Below, piece after piece: positions 33,212-45,281 of a DNA stretch of 64,000 bases. This DNA is from Caenorhabditis elegans (taxonomy: Eukaryota; Nematoda; Chromadorea; Rhabditida; Rhabditidae), in NCBI RefSeq assembly GCF_000002985.6, contig NC_003284.9, forward strand, positions 4,340,001-4,404,000, read 5' to 3'. The translations under genes were made by a program, and so were the position numbers. How positions within the stretch are numbered: position 1 is the stretch's first letter; the number at the start of each line of letters is the position of its first letter. The notes under the pieces are model-generated. The model did not search any database, was not told where the DNA came from, and was given only the letters and a program-made list of their open reading frames with translations.

Positions 33212-33599
33212 CTTTAAAGTTTTGTAAGGTCAAATCAAATTTGCTAACAGGAAAAAATAATAAAGTTCGGGGAATAACCGATTACTGAAACAATATATTA
33301 CATAACAAATTTTAAATCATGTTATTTTCATTTTAGAAAACGCAGAAAAAGGGAAAGAAAAAGAAAAAGCTCGTGGACTGACGTGGCAATTCAACAAACG
33401 ACTGCTCACATTAAGTGCATAGCTTTCTTATTTTTTAAACAGAACAGCATGAAAAACAGTATAAATAAAGTTAAGTTTAAAGTTTAATAAAAAATTAAAA
33501 TTTTGCGAGCATTGGATGTTTAAGAAATTGAATTCCAATCTGAAAAAGACGGAGGTTTTGAGTTGAGACCTCTATACCTATACAGCTACGTTTCTAATC

Positions 33600-34003
33600 A
33601 GAAGATACAAAATTTCTCACCTCGAGGCATTGAATTTGTGTGCTTCACATTATAATTGCCGCACGTGTATAAAATATTGCAGCCAGAAGAGTCAGAAACG
33701 TTATGGTACTTAGGAAGAGGAACAATCGCAATTGAAAAATTATGATGAACGTTGGAATAAGCTTGTAGAAAAGATAAATCGACACCGGAACACAGCTAAA
33801 AGTTGAATTTACATTGAAGGTGGCTGAAATTAAATAAAAATTGACAAACTTTATCAAAATTGACAATCCATATGCTCGCAAAGAATGCTTCGGAGGAAGT
33901 CGCCCAATGACCGGTATTTCAGTGAAAAATATGTAGATCAGCTCTCTAATTGAATTGTGATGCACACCAACACGATTCCAGTTATTACAGGAAATGCTGA
34001 ATA
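33600..34003 (-). pseudogene. Unresolved array-type remnant
   Basis: Several readings are open but none makes a convincing gene. After TATTCAG at about 33997, one frame gives a membrane-like piece (FPVITGIVLVCITIQLES), then TGA, then a tail-like piece (LKYRSLGDFLRSILCEHMD). Another frame runs open as 33965-33645 with a hydrophobic end. A third is open after TTTTAG at about 33797 (KYHNVSDSSGCNILYTC). A decayed array member, or one gene whose splicing I could not solve, is likely. Confidence 0.35.
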
Positions 34004-34307
34004 AAACAAGATGTAGTCATATTTGGTTTCCTTTTTTGGAAACCGGCAACTTCAGCAATCGTTGGTTTAAAAAAATTTTCGGCGTTCTGCAATTTCAGCA
34101 GTTTCCAAAACTGCAAGTGCCGCGCGCCGCTATTTGGAATCCTTGGGACGAAACAGTCCGGAAAAATCTAGCGTTGAGGTTACAATAAAAACTGCAAAAT
34201 TCTGCAAAACTGATCATTTTTTGGCGTCCGAGACCAGAATTCGGGCTTTGCAAGTTTTAATATAGTGCGACCAAAATATTGATTTTAAAAAACTATCACA
34301 TTACTTT

Positions 34308-34852
34308 TCAAAAAAGTATATCCATTGACAGCTCAGCACTGTTCCGCCAAGAATGTAAAAATATATGAAGAGATCTGCAAAAGCGCTTGGTTTTCGATTA
34401 GAGATCAGGATTTAACTTTTTACAATAACATTATCACAATAATTACTGTTAGCAACCCAAACATTATAACTTGATCAAGTTCGCATTCGTCAATTGGGTA
34501 AGTAGATATCTAAATTAAGCTCATATTTGAAAAAATTCAAACAATCTGTAAACTTCTGATACCTATAATATTTTAAGTCAAAAATTTATAAAAGCTGTAA
34601 GATGGCTTCAAAAAAGTTTAGAGAGCTGAAAAATTATGTGAGTGGATAAGTTGCGAAACGATAAAGTTGGTGCTTAAGTTTCTAAAGTTGGTGTATAAAT
34701 TGCAACGAATTTCCGTGTTTCTTCACAACAAAAACAAAGTTTAGTACCTGAAAATTTTCCTGCTTCCAGTGATTTTGTTGGTCAGGAACTTTTGAGAAAC
34801 ATCTTTGAGCAAAAATTAAAACAATGAAAATTAATTCAAGTGTTGAATTCAT
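34308..34852 (-). CDS. Type I membrane protein, array member Q
   Basis: Unrecognised, 85 residues. Exons 34852-34748 (signal peptide MNSTLELIFIVLIFAQRCFS), 34509-34424 and 34374-34308. The first intron is phase 0; the second is phase 2 inside the membrane segment (TT|A, residue 64), as in members E and F. The outer part is about 30 residues; the membrane segment is about 52-68 (FGLLTVIIVIMLLSL). The tail is only about 16 residues. The first intron contains AAAGTTGG-type repeat. Confidence 0.8.
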
Positions 34853-36607
34853 ATTTTTTAATAGAAATTGCTGGTTCTGAATGAAGTTAATTGAAACAGG
34901 AAATATTGAGCGATAGTTAGAACAAATTTTAAGAAAAAAGGCATTGATTATATAAAATTTCTGATTCTCGTCCGACTTGGTACTTTTTAACCAGTTTTTT
35001 CATAAGTTTAAAATCTTAAAACCTATGAAAATTGGTGAAATAGTGAGAAAAGATACATTCAAATTTCAAAAGCAATCTTCAGATTTTTACAGTTTTCGAT
35101 ATTGTCTAAGTTTTAAAATCCAACTGCATTTGCACTTTTTTGCAATGTTTTCTGGAGAGTACATAACTTTTCGTAGATAATAAAGAGAAGCTTCCGGTCA
35201 CAAAAATCAAAAAAAAAAGCATTGTTCAAGTTATTCGCCTTAACATTTTATTTTTCAAGCTACTATTAAAATATTTAGGAGCATTAAACCTTAAAACAAA
35301 AACGACTGAAATGGACGCCTAAAAAATGTATTTGTGAGATTTGGGCGGAGCTAATAACATGTGAATAGGATAGATTTCTCTACGTATTTCTCGAGACAAG
35401 CAAGAAAACGGTTGAAAATGTATCTCCTATCACATTCTTATTAGTAAGTGTATTTTTGCAAAAGTACAGTACTCAACTTGAAAAAAAATCATAAAAACAT
35501 TTAGCAAACGAATGAAAAAAAATGAGAGAATGCTTTTATCCGAGAGTGCTTTCAAACGTCATACCAAAAAATGTTCTACTCCTTAAATGGTCTGTAATTG
35601 GAGTTGAATAAAATGAGCGTAAAACTAATGGTTTTAAATCGGGCACACACACACACATACACAACATTTTTTGCGTTTTTCTGTTTTTGAATGTGAATAC
35701 AACGGAAATGTGTTTTCAAAGAACAGTTGGATACGGTGGTGTCCAAGGATATTGCAGCAACCTTTGACGGCAACCAGTAGATGGGGAACAAAGCAAAAGA
35801 TGGAATAGTCGTAAATTTTGTGGTGACGTTCAAATTGGTTCAGTGCTCAATTTCAATGTTCTTTTTTGAGCTTTTAGTGTCTGCTTCATTTGGAAATTTG
35901 GAAAGAAACCAGAACAAAAATTAGAAGACTGTTTAAACTGAATTATATTATCTGAATGATTATTAATTACATTACGTTTTCTTTTCTTGTTCATTTACCA
36001 TGATAGTACTTTTAAATAATCCAAATAGTACCAGTAGTTTAAAACGTTAGGGTGTCTAAATTGACAAGTTTCACAAGATTCACTAACAAAAGTGTTCTAC
36101 TATTTTAACTTTTCAATCGTGTTTCAAATATTTGTATTTAAATATTATACAAAGATACAAATCTGCAGCAATGCTCATAGTTTTACCAAATAAGTTCACT
36201 TTGGCACGCTACCAAAATTTGGCAGCTTATCCATGTTTCTTATTTGTTTTATGTTCACTGTTATTGGAACGTACAAATTGAATATCGATTTCAATAGTGA
36301 AACCACCTCTAGGGTGCCTAAATGACAAAATGCCGACCGGACGGTTCTAATTGTAAGTCTTAAAATTCAAGAGAGCAAATATTTCGCAGCGTCATTTGAA
36401 AACTATATAAATACAAAAAAGCTCATCACAGCGGGATACTAACTACGATCGTACCTACAATTTATCAGTTTTTGTCTGACGTAAAAGATACGGTAGATAT
36501 GAAATTTCAGATTTGACATTATTTTTGTACAATTTTTATATGTCAAAACTCATGCCTTGTATATATGAAAAGAAAAATATAAATAACGAGAAATATGAAA
36601 ATGCAAT
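34853..36607. other. Intergenic between members Q and S
   Basis: No complete gene. At 35576-35840 (minus) a GC-richer block is open in more than one frame and next to a CA-dinucleotide run (35642-35660). It could be another damaged array member. The rest is AT-rich. Confidence 0.45.
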
Positions 36608-36901
36608 CTACTCCTGGTTTCGCTGACGTGGACGATATGCAACTCGTCGGTATCTTCTCACGTCGTCAACTTCTTGAACGGCATTTTCGTGTTCAATTGG
36701 ATCGTTTCTTTGTTGATCATGTAAGCGAATTGTTGCAAAGAAGCTACAAATAAGTAGTCAATAAAAACAAGTAATAACTATCTCAACTTACATTATAAAG
36801 GTAAATACTTTCAGAAGCCAGGAAAATATGGCAAAAAATCGTCGAAATAAATCATCTTCTCGAAATGCTGAACACATATACACTGATTCAGGTTGATTCA
36901 T
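36608..36901 (-). CDS. Small membrane protein, array member S (upstream edge of array)
   Basis: Unrecognised, 81 residues. Exons 36901-36792 and 36743-36608; phase-2 intron inside the membrane segment (AT|C, residue 37). A hydrophilic 20-residue start (MNQPESVYMCSAFREDD) precedes the membrane segment (about 21-42). The tail is acidic, then strongly basic (RRYRRVAYRPRQRNQ). It is the last member I could find before lst-2. Confidence 0.83.
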
Positions 36902-38636
36902 TGAGTCTTGACAGTGAAATTTATTTCAGAAAAAATCCAAAATAAAAACTTTAAAAGAAGAACGATCTGAACACGTCGACAAGCACTACGACAAGCTTTT
37001 TTGAAGCAAGACAAATGGCTCTTTGCGTCTCTAAGAAATTTTTGAAAAATTACGGACGTTGTTCACCCATGTCTGAGAGTAATGAGTTTGCGAGATTGCC
37101 TACAGTAGGTCAAATCTATCACTGTCAATCTGGGATAGCGGCGTTATGTTATCTTACAGCAGGAAATTAAATTTTTCTGTCTTGCATAAAATGAGTTATG
37201 CAGCGTCAATCTATGGTTGGGAAAATATTTTGACGGCTGGAATGATGCAGGGACGCGCAAGTTATTCATCTCAAAATTTTTGGAACTAAAAAAAGTAAAT
37301 TAAAAGTTTGGTTTCCGAGCCACTGAAGCAGTATTTTTTTTTTTGGTTTTTTATGAGACGTGTCATTCTTAGTTTTCATACTTGGGGTGTGCGGCAAATT
37401 TGCCAAATTTGCTGGACAAATTTTGATAATTGCCGCACACATTTCAAATCTTTTATAAAAATTTTGCCCAAACTAATGATTTTGAACTGAAACTTAAGTG
37501 CAAGAAAACATATAATCGTGTTTTGTTCACGTTTTATTTAAGAACTTCACATGCTTTAGGCGTTAGGCAAAAATCGAACGCCTTGATGTTTTCTTCATTC
37601 CACACATTGTTATTGAAGTACTTTACCTCATGATCCCATGTTTCGAGCCAATATTGTTTACTACAAATGATGTTTCAGGTATTGTGGTATGTATATTTTT
37701 GTCAGTCTTTATTACCTACGAAAAAACTTCTCCCTACGCTCAAAGTGTGCCATTTTCCAATTTTGAGAAAGTCATTTCCAGAGCAGCTTAAATTCATTAT
37801 ATGGCATTGGCTGAGTATTTTCATTTGTATCAGTCACAACGACTGAGATAAATGTAAGTATTGCAGTATTTGTGAAGCCTATTGTGAAGAACAAAATTAG
37901 CTCAAACGATAGATTTTCATGCATTGCTTCAGCATTACGCTCAACTACTTGATTGTGAGTGTTCCTTTCTGGAACTAATTGGCTTCAATTATCAACTACA
38001 AATATTCAATTCTTAATCATTTATCAAACACAATAGTTTATTCAAAATGATTCACAATAAAACCGTTTTCTGTAAACATAGTCAAATCACTCAATAACGA
38101 TTGACCAAAGACTAATGACGTAAAGTTCATAAAACAAAGGACCGGCAATATGCTCAAGAATTAACATAGGTGTGAGCACTTTTGAGTGAAATAAGCGTGT
38201 GAACTTGTTATTTTCTATCACAGACTAGTCACTTGAAGATAAATTTAAAAATACATAAGGACAGAATATAATTCAAGGCTATTGTATATTATAAAACAAA
38301 GATGGTTGATGGGATTAAGGGTATGTGTGAGGAACGAGCGACCGGTTGAATAGATGATGAATGTGGTGGGATTGATGGAGCAAATTACAAGAAAATTGGT
38401 CTTGACGTGTTAAAAGTGAGAGGTTGGATTGGGGGGAAGACACAACGGGCTGAAAACTTTTGACCGGGAAATTGTTTCAATTTGAATTGATTGAAAGGAA
38501 AAAAACATACTTGAAAAAAAAATTAAATTCAAAACCAAATAATTTCTAGAAAATACTAAACAAGAATCAATGAAGCAATAGTATACAATGAGATAAGTTA
38601 GTTAAGTTTAAAATTTTAAAAAAAGAGAGGTTATGG
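36902..38636. other. Intergenic, no gene seen
   Basis: AT-rich. Near 37388-37440 GTGCGGCAAATTTGCCAAATTTG and TGCCGCACAC form an inverted repeat. No supported frame. Confidence 0.5.
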
Positions 38637-41600
38637 TTATGAGGAGGCTGACGCAGTTTGAGCCGACTGCTGCTCAGTCACAGATGGCACTGTAGCTCCG
38701 TTTTCATTGACCTGGCTCATGGGCTCGTTGCATCCAAACGAGTTTAACCGGTGTACGTAGCACAAGTTGCAGACACGAACCTGAAAAAGTATTGTTTACA
38801 TGAGAACTAATGCATGAAAAAGTTTTCGGATAAAAAAAAAAATTTCAGAATGTAACCTTTGAAAATTCATTTTTGAGAGGGGGTTAGTTACAGTCTGATA
38901 TAAAAAGTATTAGTACTTGTAACAGACGTGCCCAAAAATGTTTAACAACTTTTAAAAATTATGGTTTTCTAGGCCTAACATACAGTCTGATCCCTTTTGA
39001 TAAAATTATCCTTTAAAATGGAATTAAATGGAAATTATATGTTTGGGTACGTGTACCACATAAGGACCAAAAATTACTATTTAATTTTCAAACAGGGTGT
39101 CTAAAACTTCAGCTCACCTTTCTATCATATCCGTGTTCTGGAATGCTGATCGTGTTGCACGAGCACTTGTGGCAAAAAATGCGTCCACAGTTTCGACAGT
39201 GGTGTCGTCGCCTAACAAAGTTGAATGGCATTGAGCAGGCGGTGCACTGCTCGCAGTCTTCATCCGGAACCCAACGGACACCTGGATAAACTAATCAATA
39301 AATAGTTGTGAGCACCCAGTTAAATGGAAGATGAGAGTTGTTAGGTTTAAATAAAGTAGGGGATGGGTTCTAACATGGCTACACAAGCAGTTTACTACTC
39401 ACCCATGAATGCGGGAAGTGGTAGCGTTTCCTGGGCCTCAACGCCAGTTTCTTCTCCTTCAGTCTGAGAATTCGCCACTTGCGCGTTGACCTGAACATGA
39501 TATTGATAAAGGATAAACAATTCGAAAACTTCTCACCACCTCGTAGACCGGAATGATTTCTGATGGCTGAAGAATCAGCTTCAACACTTTTCGAATTTCG
39601 CTCGAATAGTTGGTCTGAAGCTGATCGGCAACACCGGCGATGCACACAAATAGTCGATGAACAAGATCTTCGGATGAACGGAAGCGTGAGCGCAAGTTTT
39701 TCGGATCAATTTGAGATCTGAAAAAAAAACTAAAGTTCATAAGAATAAAAGTAAACGCTAGTAGGCGATAGAAACGAAAATGAAAAAAAAAAAGAAATAC
39801 TGATCGCGTTTGACGACTTGACACTCAATATGTTGTTTATTTCCCCCGTCTCGTCCCCATCTCTCACTTTTCGCCAGATATATCGCTGCAACAATAAATT
39901 ACCTGGGATCGGTTTGCATCGGAATGATCGTTTTCACGCTTTTATCAAATTTCTTCTGTTCTAATAATCTTGACGATTTACACTTTTTTGTTTCTACTTG
40001 TAGAACATCAGAAGCCTGCACGTCATCGGTAATTTCATCATCACTTTCGTTTCTAGTCTCATCGATATGAGTGTCTACTTCGCTTTCCGACGATTCTTCC
40101 ATGTCAACATTGTCAGGTTCTTCGATGGTTTCAGGAGATTCGGTGACTTCATTCGACGAGTTCGAGTTTGTTCCGATCGCTTCATCGTCTCCTTCTTCAT
40201 TCTCAATTTGGCTTACATTTTCTTCACTTCCAGAATGTGGGCTTGCCAGTGCGGATGAGGCCAGGGAGGTAGTCTCACTAGAACTGTCTTGCACTGAAGA
40301 ATCCAAAGAACTCGTACTATCAGATGGCATATCGCACATCCATACTCTTTGGTTGTTCTTTGCCTTCTCCTCATCGGTAGCATTTGTTCGAAAATCGCTC
40401 ATGGTGAGCGTGCTGGACGTGTCCTCCGGAACAGCTGACTCTCCTTTACAAAGAACGGTTTCCAGTTTTGTCAGCTCTGTTGGTGTCAAAATTCTCAACA
40501 AATTGCGGATTTTCACAAGAAGCGAGTAGAATGGTCTGAACATTTCGGACAAATTCTCTGCGGGAACGTCAACGTTGAGCGCGCCATTTGAATAAACTAG
40601 GAGACCCCATACAATTCCAAGTCTTGGAATCGCAATCATTACTGATGGGTCGCAATAGTCGATAAGATCCTGAGTGATAAGATCCTTGACCAACGCTAAA
40701 GATAGCACTTCTGAGAAGAGAACAGCCACATCAAGTTGCGAATCATGTTCTTTCACCGATTTCACAGGAACCATTGCTGACACGTACTGGTACTCAAACT
40801 CTGCGAATAGTTTATCAAACTTCAGCAAATTTTCTTTTATCACTGGGTTGTAGGCAGATGGGTCGCGTAGTGATTGATTCTGAAAAAAGAAATCGGTTGT
40901 TTGAAGATTGATGACTGACAATGTATCTCACTTTGAGTAAGTCTCTCAAAAAATCCAATTGTTTTGTGACATCCTTTGCCAACGGTCGAATTAAATCAGA
41001 CTCTGTCTCATGGTCAATAATGTTGGAACCAGCGGAAAGACACTGAAATAATGTAAAGTTTTGGATTGTATTAATCATTTTCCTTACAAGGAAAAGTTTA
41101 CGCTCACGGTTACACTTCCAAATGAAACCGATGTCATTCAAAAAGAGACTTTCCAACTAAGTAACTACAAAAAATTAATTGGCAGAAGAGCATTTCGGAC
41201 AAGAAATAGCCGGTCTGACATTCTTCCATTCATTTTTTCAATACATTAGAGTCTAAAATTTTTTAAGCCATTCTGCCTTCAAACTACTGAAAAAGTACAC
41301 GGAAAATTTGAGAGTCGAGTTCCGCTGCTAAAATTTTTGTGGTGACCTATGTAATCTGAACATAAGTTTTCAAAAGACATACTTTTCTTTTAGAAATCTG
41401 ATTTTTTTTAATTTGATTTTTATTTCCGTGTCAGCACAATGTTACCGATCTTCAGGGGTAATATGTGCCAAAAAGTTTAAACTTTGACTGACTGTGACTT
41501 CCTTGTTGTTTCATCAAGACCCCCTCTCTACCCGTGTCTGGTACGCTCAACTACATTGAAAAACAAAATACCTCGGCGCCAAACCACAGTTGTCCTGGCA

Positions 41601-43358
41601 ATGTGTCGTGCAGAATCTCATCGGGAAACTTGACGCGAAAGTCTCGACATGCTCGATCTTGCTCCCGTGGGTACAAATGTATCAGCATTTCAGCTGAAAA
41701 AAAAACCAAAAGTTCACTCTACCACTACTCGAAAAAAGGCGCCCAGTCGCGGTGGCTCCTCTCCTTCGGTGACGCTTAGTGGTCAAAAATCTTGAGACGT
41801 TGACAAATATTTATGTTCACTTCTTTTCAATATCTCTCTAGACATTTTTTTCCGTCAATTCTCTAAATAAACGCATCTCGAAATACTCGCACTTTGAGTC
41901 AGTTTATTCATTAACAACTCGGAAGCCTTCCTATTAAAGTGTGCAAAAGTGCATCAAAAAAGTGCAATTTCTGAGAGCCAAGGAGGAAATGGCCTTCTTA
42001 GTGCACTTTAATTTGTCGCACAATTATGCTAACTCACTAATGATATGTAAAACTCGATCTTGAGCCACCCGGAGCCTAGTGACCAGTGCATTGCATCTAT
42101 CGGGATCACGTCTGCCGTCAAACGAGTCGAGTTCGCTTGCTGAAAATGGAAATCATCAATTCCAAACTGCTCAATTTATGAAATATCATTTTAAAATTTC
42201 TAATTAAAATTTTTTTGAAATTTTATTTCGATTCAAATTTTGAGTTGGGAAAATTATGTTTCCATGCTTCGTTTTAAAAGTCGTAGATCAAAAAATAAAT
42301 TATTTCAGTTTTCTGTTTTAATTGTGTTAAAAATATTCATATTCCATATTTGGCATCCTATCAATAGATTTCAATCATTTCTCCCACAGGCCGTACTTCA
42401 CCTTTAAATATCAAGTGGCTTTTCGTTTTGTCTCAAAAACAACTTGTTTGTGTGAGTAAGTAGGTGAGTGTGGAACTGTGGAACTTTGCTTGCATTTCTA
42501 TTTGTCACCTACCAGTGCTAATAACCATTATCAAAGACCAATACCTTCATTGTGTTTACTCCTAGTGTTTTTGCTAATTGCTTCAAAGACTTTCTAAGAA
42601 GTAAAACTAAGAAGAAGAAGACTTTCAAAAATCCTCAAAAACTCAAAAATCTTCATCAATAACAAAACAGAATTTTTAATCTGATATTATTGACTCACAG
42701 TAAACTATACTATTGCCAACAAAAATTAGCTGCCTTAAAATTATTGGCTTCAATTGTATATTGGAGCCCCCTCCCTCCCCTTATTGAGCAAATACGGAAT
42801 TCACGAAATTCAGGCTGTTCTCGGTGCATTGTTCGCTAGACGCACTCATTTTTGAAAAGAAAATAGGAATTTTCCATAAGAGCGTTTTTGACGTCACGAA
42901 AAAAAATTGTGAACTGCGGTCAGTGGGGAGATAATGAAAACCTATTTTTATAATTCTAAAATGGCAAGAAATCTAAATCACTGCCGCATGTTCGAACCCC
43001 TTCAATGTTGAAAAATGAATATTTTAAAAAATAATTAAATCACACAAAAATAAAATAAGAAAATATGTTTTTGACCGACGACTTAAAAAAAAGATATTTC
43101 CAAAAATATTTAATCATTTCACCATTGATCGTAGCCCGCCTTTAATGAATTCAAATTTGAAACAGAATAGGAAAACAACACGTAATTGATGAGAAACGAT
43201 TAAAAACAGTTGGGCAGGTTGTGGGTTTGAGAAAAAAAATTCAAATTTCGAAACAACTTACCAATATCATTCAACGCTGAATCAGCATAGTAGAATCGTG
43301 CAAGTGGCATCCAATCGTCTGGACGAGGTTTATTCCAAATTTTCCGGAAAGACTGCAT
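38637..43358 (-). CDS. lst-2: LST-2, FYVE-domain negative regulator of EGFR signalling
   Basis: Nine exons (minus): 43358-43262, 42139-42038, 41693-41572, 41042-40932, 40879-39903, 39717-39537, 39490-39403, 39281-39118, 38780-38637; phases agree and give 661 residues. The start is [16 protein letters not shown]. The N-terminal half is the conserved LST2/ZFYVE28 region (with [14 protein letters not shown] and [13 protein letters not shown]). The middle of the large exon is a long acidic Ser-rich stretch, probably disordered and modified. The C-terminal FYVE zinc finger (about 563-625) shows W-x-x-D (WVPDED), CxxC, the PI3P-binding [10 protein letters not shown], and the remaining CxxC pairs ending CNLC. 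Known role: binds PI3P on early endosomes and promotes EGFR degradation; in worms it is a lateral-signalling target downstream of LIN-12 that opposes LET-23 signalling. Confidence 0.97.
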
Positions 43359-43679
43359 TACAATATCTGAAGTTTATTGAAATGTAAATTATAATTTCTG
43401 GTTTCCAAAAACACCAAAAAAAAATGCGGAAGAACGAAAATTGAGAAAGGAAAAAGAGAAACGAGGAACCAAACAAAGAAATTTGAAAAATTTTACAGGG
43501 GTATACTTTATACACACGTCATGCGAAGAAAATTGAAAATTGCAGCTTGGAAAGAAGAAGAGCTACTAGAAGAGAACATTTCAAGAATCAAAAGACAAAA
43601 TTGGTCGTGGTGAAAAAGGTTTATCAGCCTATCTGGACAGCAAACATGATAAGACATGGAGCGGGAGGAGTAGTAAGGT

Positions 43680-43762
43680 GGGGGGGGGGGGGGGGGGGGA
43701 GCGAGATGGCTTTTCTGTGCATAGTGGAGGTGGTGGTGGTGAAGAGGGGGGGGGGGGGGGGG
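43680..43762. repeat. Two poly-G tracts upstream of lst-2
   Basis: A run of 20 G at 43680-43699 and one of 17 G at 43746-43762, joined by a GGT-rich segment. On the lst-2 sense strand these are C tracts. Such monoguanine runs can form G-quadruplexes and in C. elegans are known to delete when the FANCJ helicase DOG-1 is lost. Confidence 0.9.
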
Positions 43763-45265
43763 CTTTTCATTTCTTCTTATTTTTCCCGTTCTGAATTTCG
43801 AAATTAAGATGGGGGAAAAGAGAAAGCGACAATATAACGGAAATGGGAAAAACATCCCTAGCACTAGCACACTCACCGCCACAAAGATAGACATCTCATT
43901 GAAATTGGAATTCTGGATGCGTAGATGAGCATTTTCCTCTTTGCGTTTTTTTTCTCATTCTACACAGCAATCATTTTTCTCCATGCTGCGAGTGCTCAAA
44001 AATAAAAATAAAAATGAACCCAGCGGAAATCGGTGCCCGCTCCTTTCTCTCTCTCTCACTCATTTGCGCAATTGGAAGACCAAGGCACTTGGGGGGTGCC
44101 CCCACCGGTTCAGTAACCTTCGCTGCGGCTGGTTTGGCAGTTATCACAAAAACTGGCCTGGGGGAGAAGGGTCTAAAAGTAAGTGTGTGTGTCTGTTTGC
44201 TTTTAACATTGAAATAAAGGAAAAATGATTGAGAAATAGACAAAAACCTCGGTGGAAGTGTACTGGGACTTCTATTTCAATATATATGTACCCAGTACGC
44301 CAATCGGAAGTTAATTCTGGCCTTTTTACGAATGTCTAGCAGAGCATGTTTTTAAGACTAGGGTAAGAAAGTAAAAGTGCAAAAAATCCAAAAAAAAAAA
44401 GCTTTTTTGACTTGCAAATTTTGACGGAGGCATGCTTTTGAACCATGTAGTTCAAGATCAGAAATCTTTATTTTTTTGGAAATCTCTTCAGAAAAAAAGA
44501 CAAAATACATATATAATAGTCCTAAATGACTGGATATTTTAATATAACACTCCGAAAAATTTTAACATTTTTTTAAAAATTTCAGTCAAAATTTTGGAAA
44601 ATTGCCAAGTTTTCCAAAAATGTGGACTTTTTGAGTAATTTCGGGAATCGCTGCAGTTTGAACTTCTAGAATAAACCAATAATAAAAGTAACTAAAACCC
44701 AATTAAGATATGAAACTGGTAGAAAAAACATTTGGCCGACTTTCAGAATTATGATCGAAAAACTGAGTTTTCACAACTTTTGGATGGGACTAGAAGTGAA
44801 AGATTTTAAAATGTTTTTGAAAAGCTTTACAACGACATTTGTTCTTTAAAACAATGCACTCGCTAAAGATTCGTAATTCAACCATAACCCGATCTCAGTT
44901 GCCTATTAATTTCAATAAATACATTTGGAAATCTTATCGAATATCCGTTTTAATTTTTGAATCCTCAAATTATTGCAAGAAGAAAATCGAAAAATTCAGC
45001 ACAGTAGATTATCAAAAAATAAAAGTATAAAGACTGAGAAGAAAAACGTATTAAAAAAAAGAAGGAAGAGCCGAAGGTCATTGTTAACTCGTTTCGCGTC
45101 ATTAGTGACTGCTGGAGTGTGTGTGAATGAGAGTGTAAATGAAAAAGGGGGTAGTGTTGGTTAAAGAAGCAGGAGGCGCCGGCATGCAGAAATCCAAGAC
45201 AAAAACGTTAATTTTTTCAAATCAAAAAGAGGAACGAAGCCATTTTCTCGACGAAAATGCAATCC

Positions 45266-45281
45266 GGGGGGGGGGGGGGGG
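45266..45281. repeat. Poly-G tract (16 G)
   Basis: Sixteen consecutive G, flanked by a purine-rich stretch (GAAAGAGATGGAGGGAGAGA). Same class as the tracts at 43680. Confidence 0.9.

Noticed and set aside
33645-34374. A serpentine (7TM) receptor gene joining exons of member Q and the 33645 frame
   Set aside because: I first joined DLFIYFYILGG.. to these exons, but that frame does not fit the upstream exon; the same exon in another phase completes member Q cleanly.
40071-40529. 152-codon plus-strand frame (Ser-rich)
   Set aside because: It is the antisense shadow of the acidic Ser-rich large exon of lst-2.
43547-43894. Frames with poly-Gly or poly-Pro on either strand
   Set aside because: They are translations of the G tracts, not proteins.
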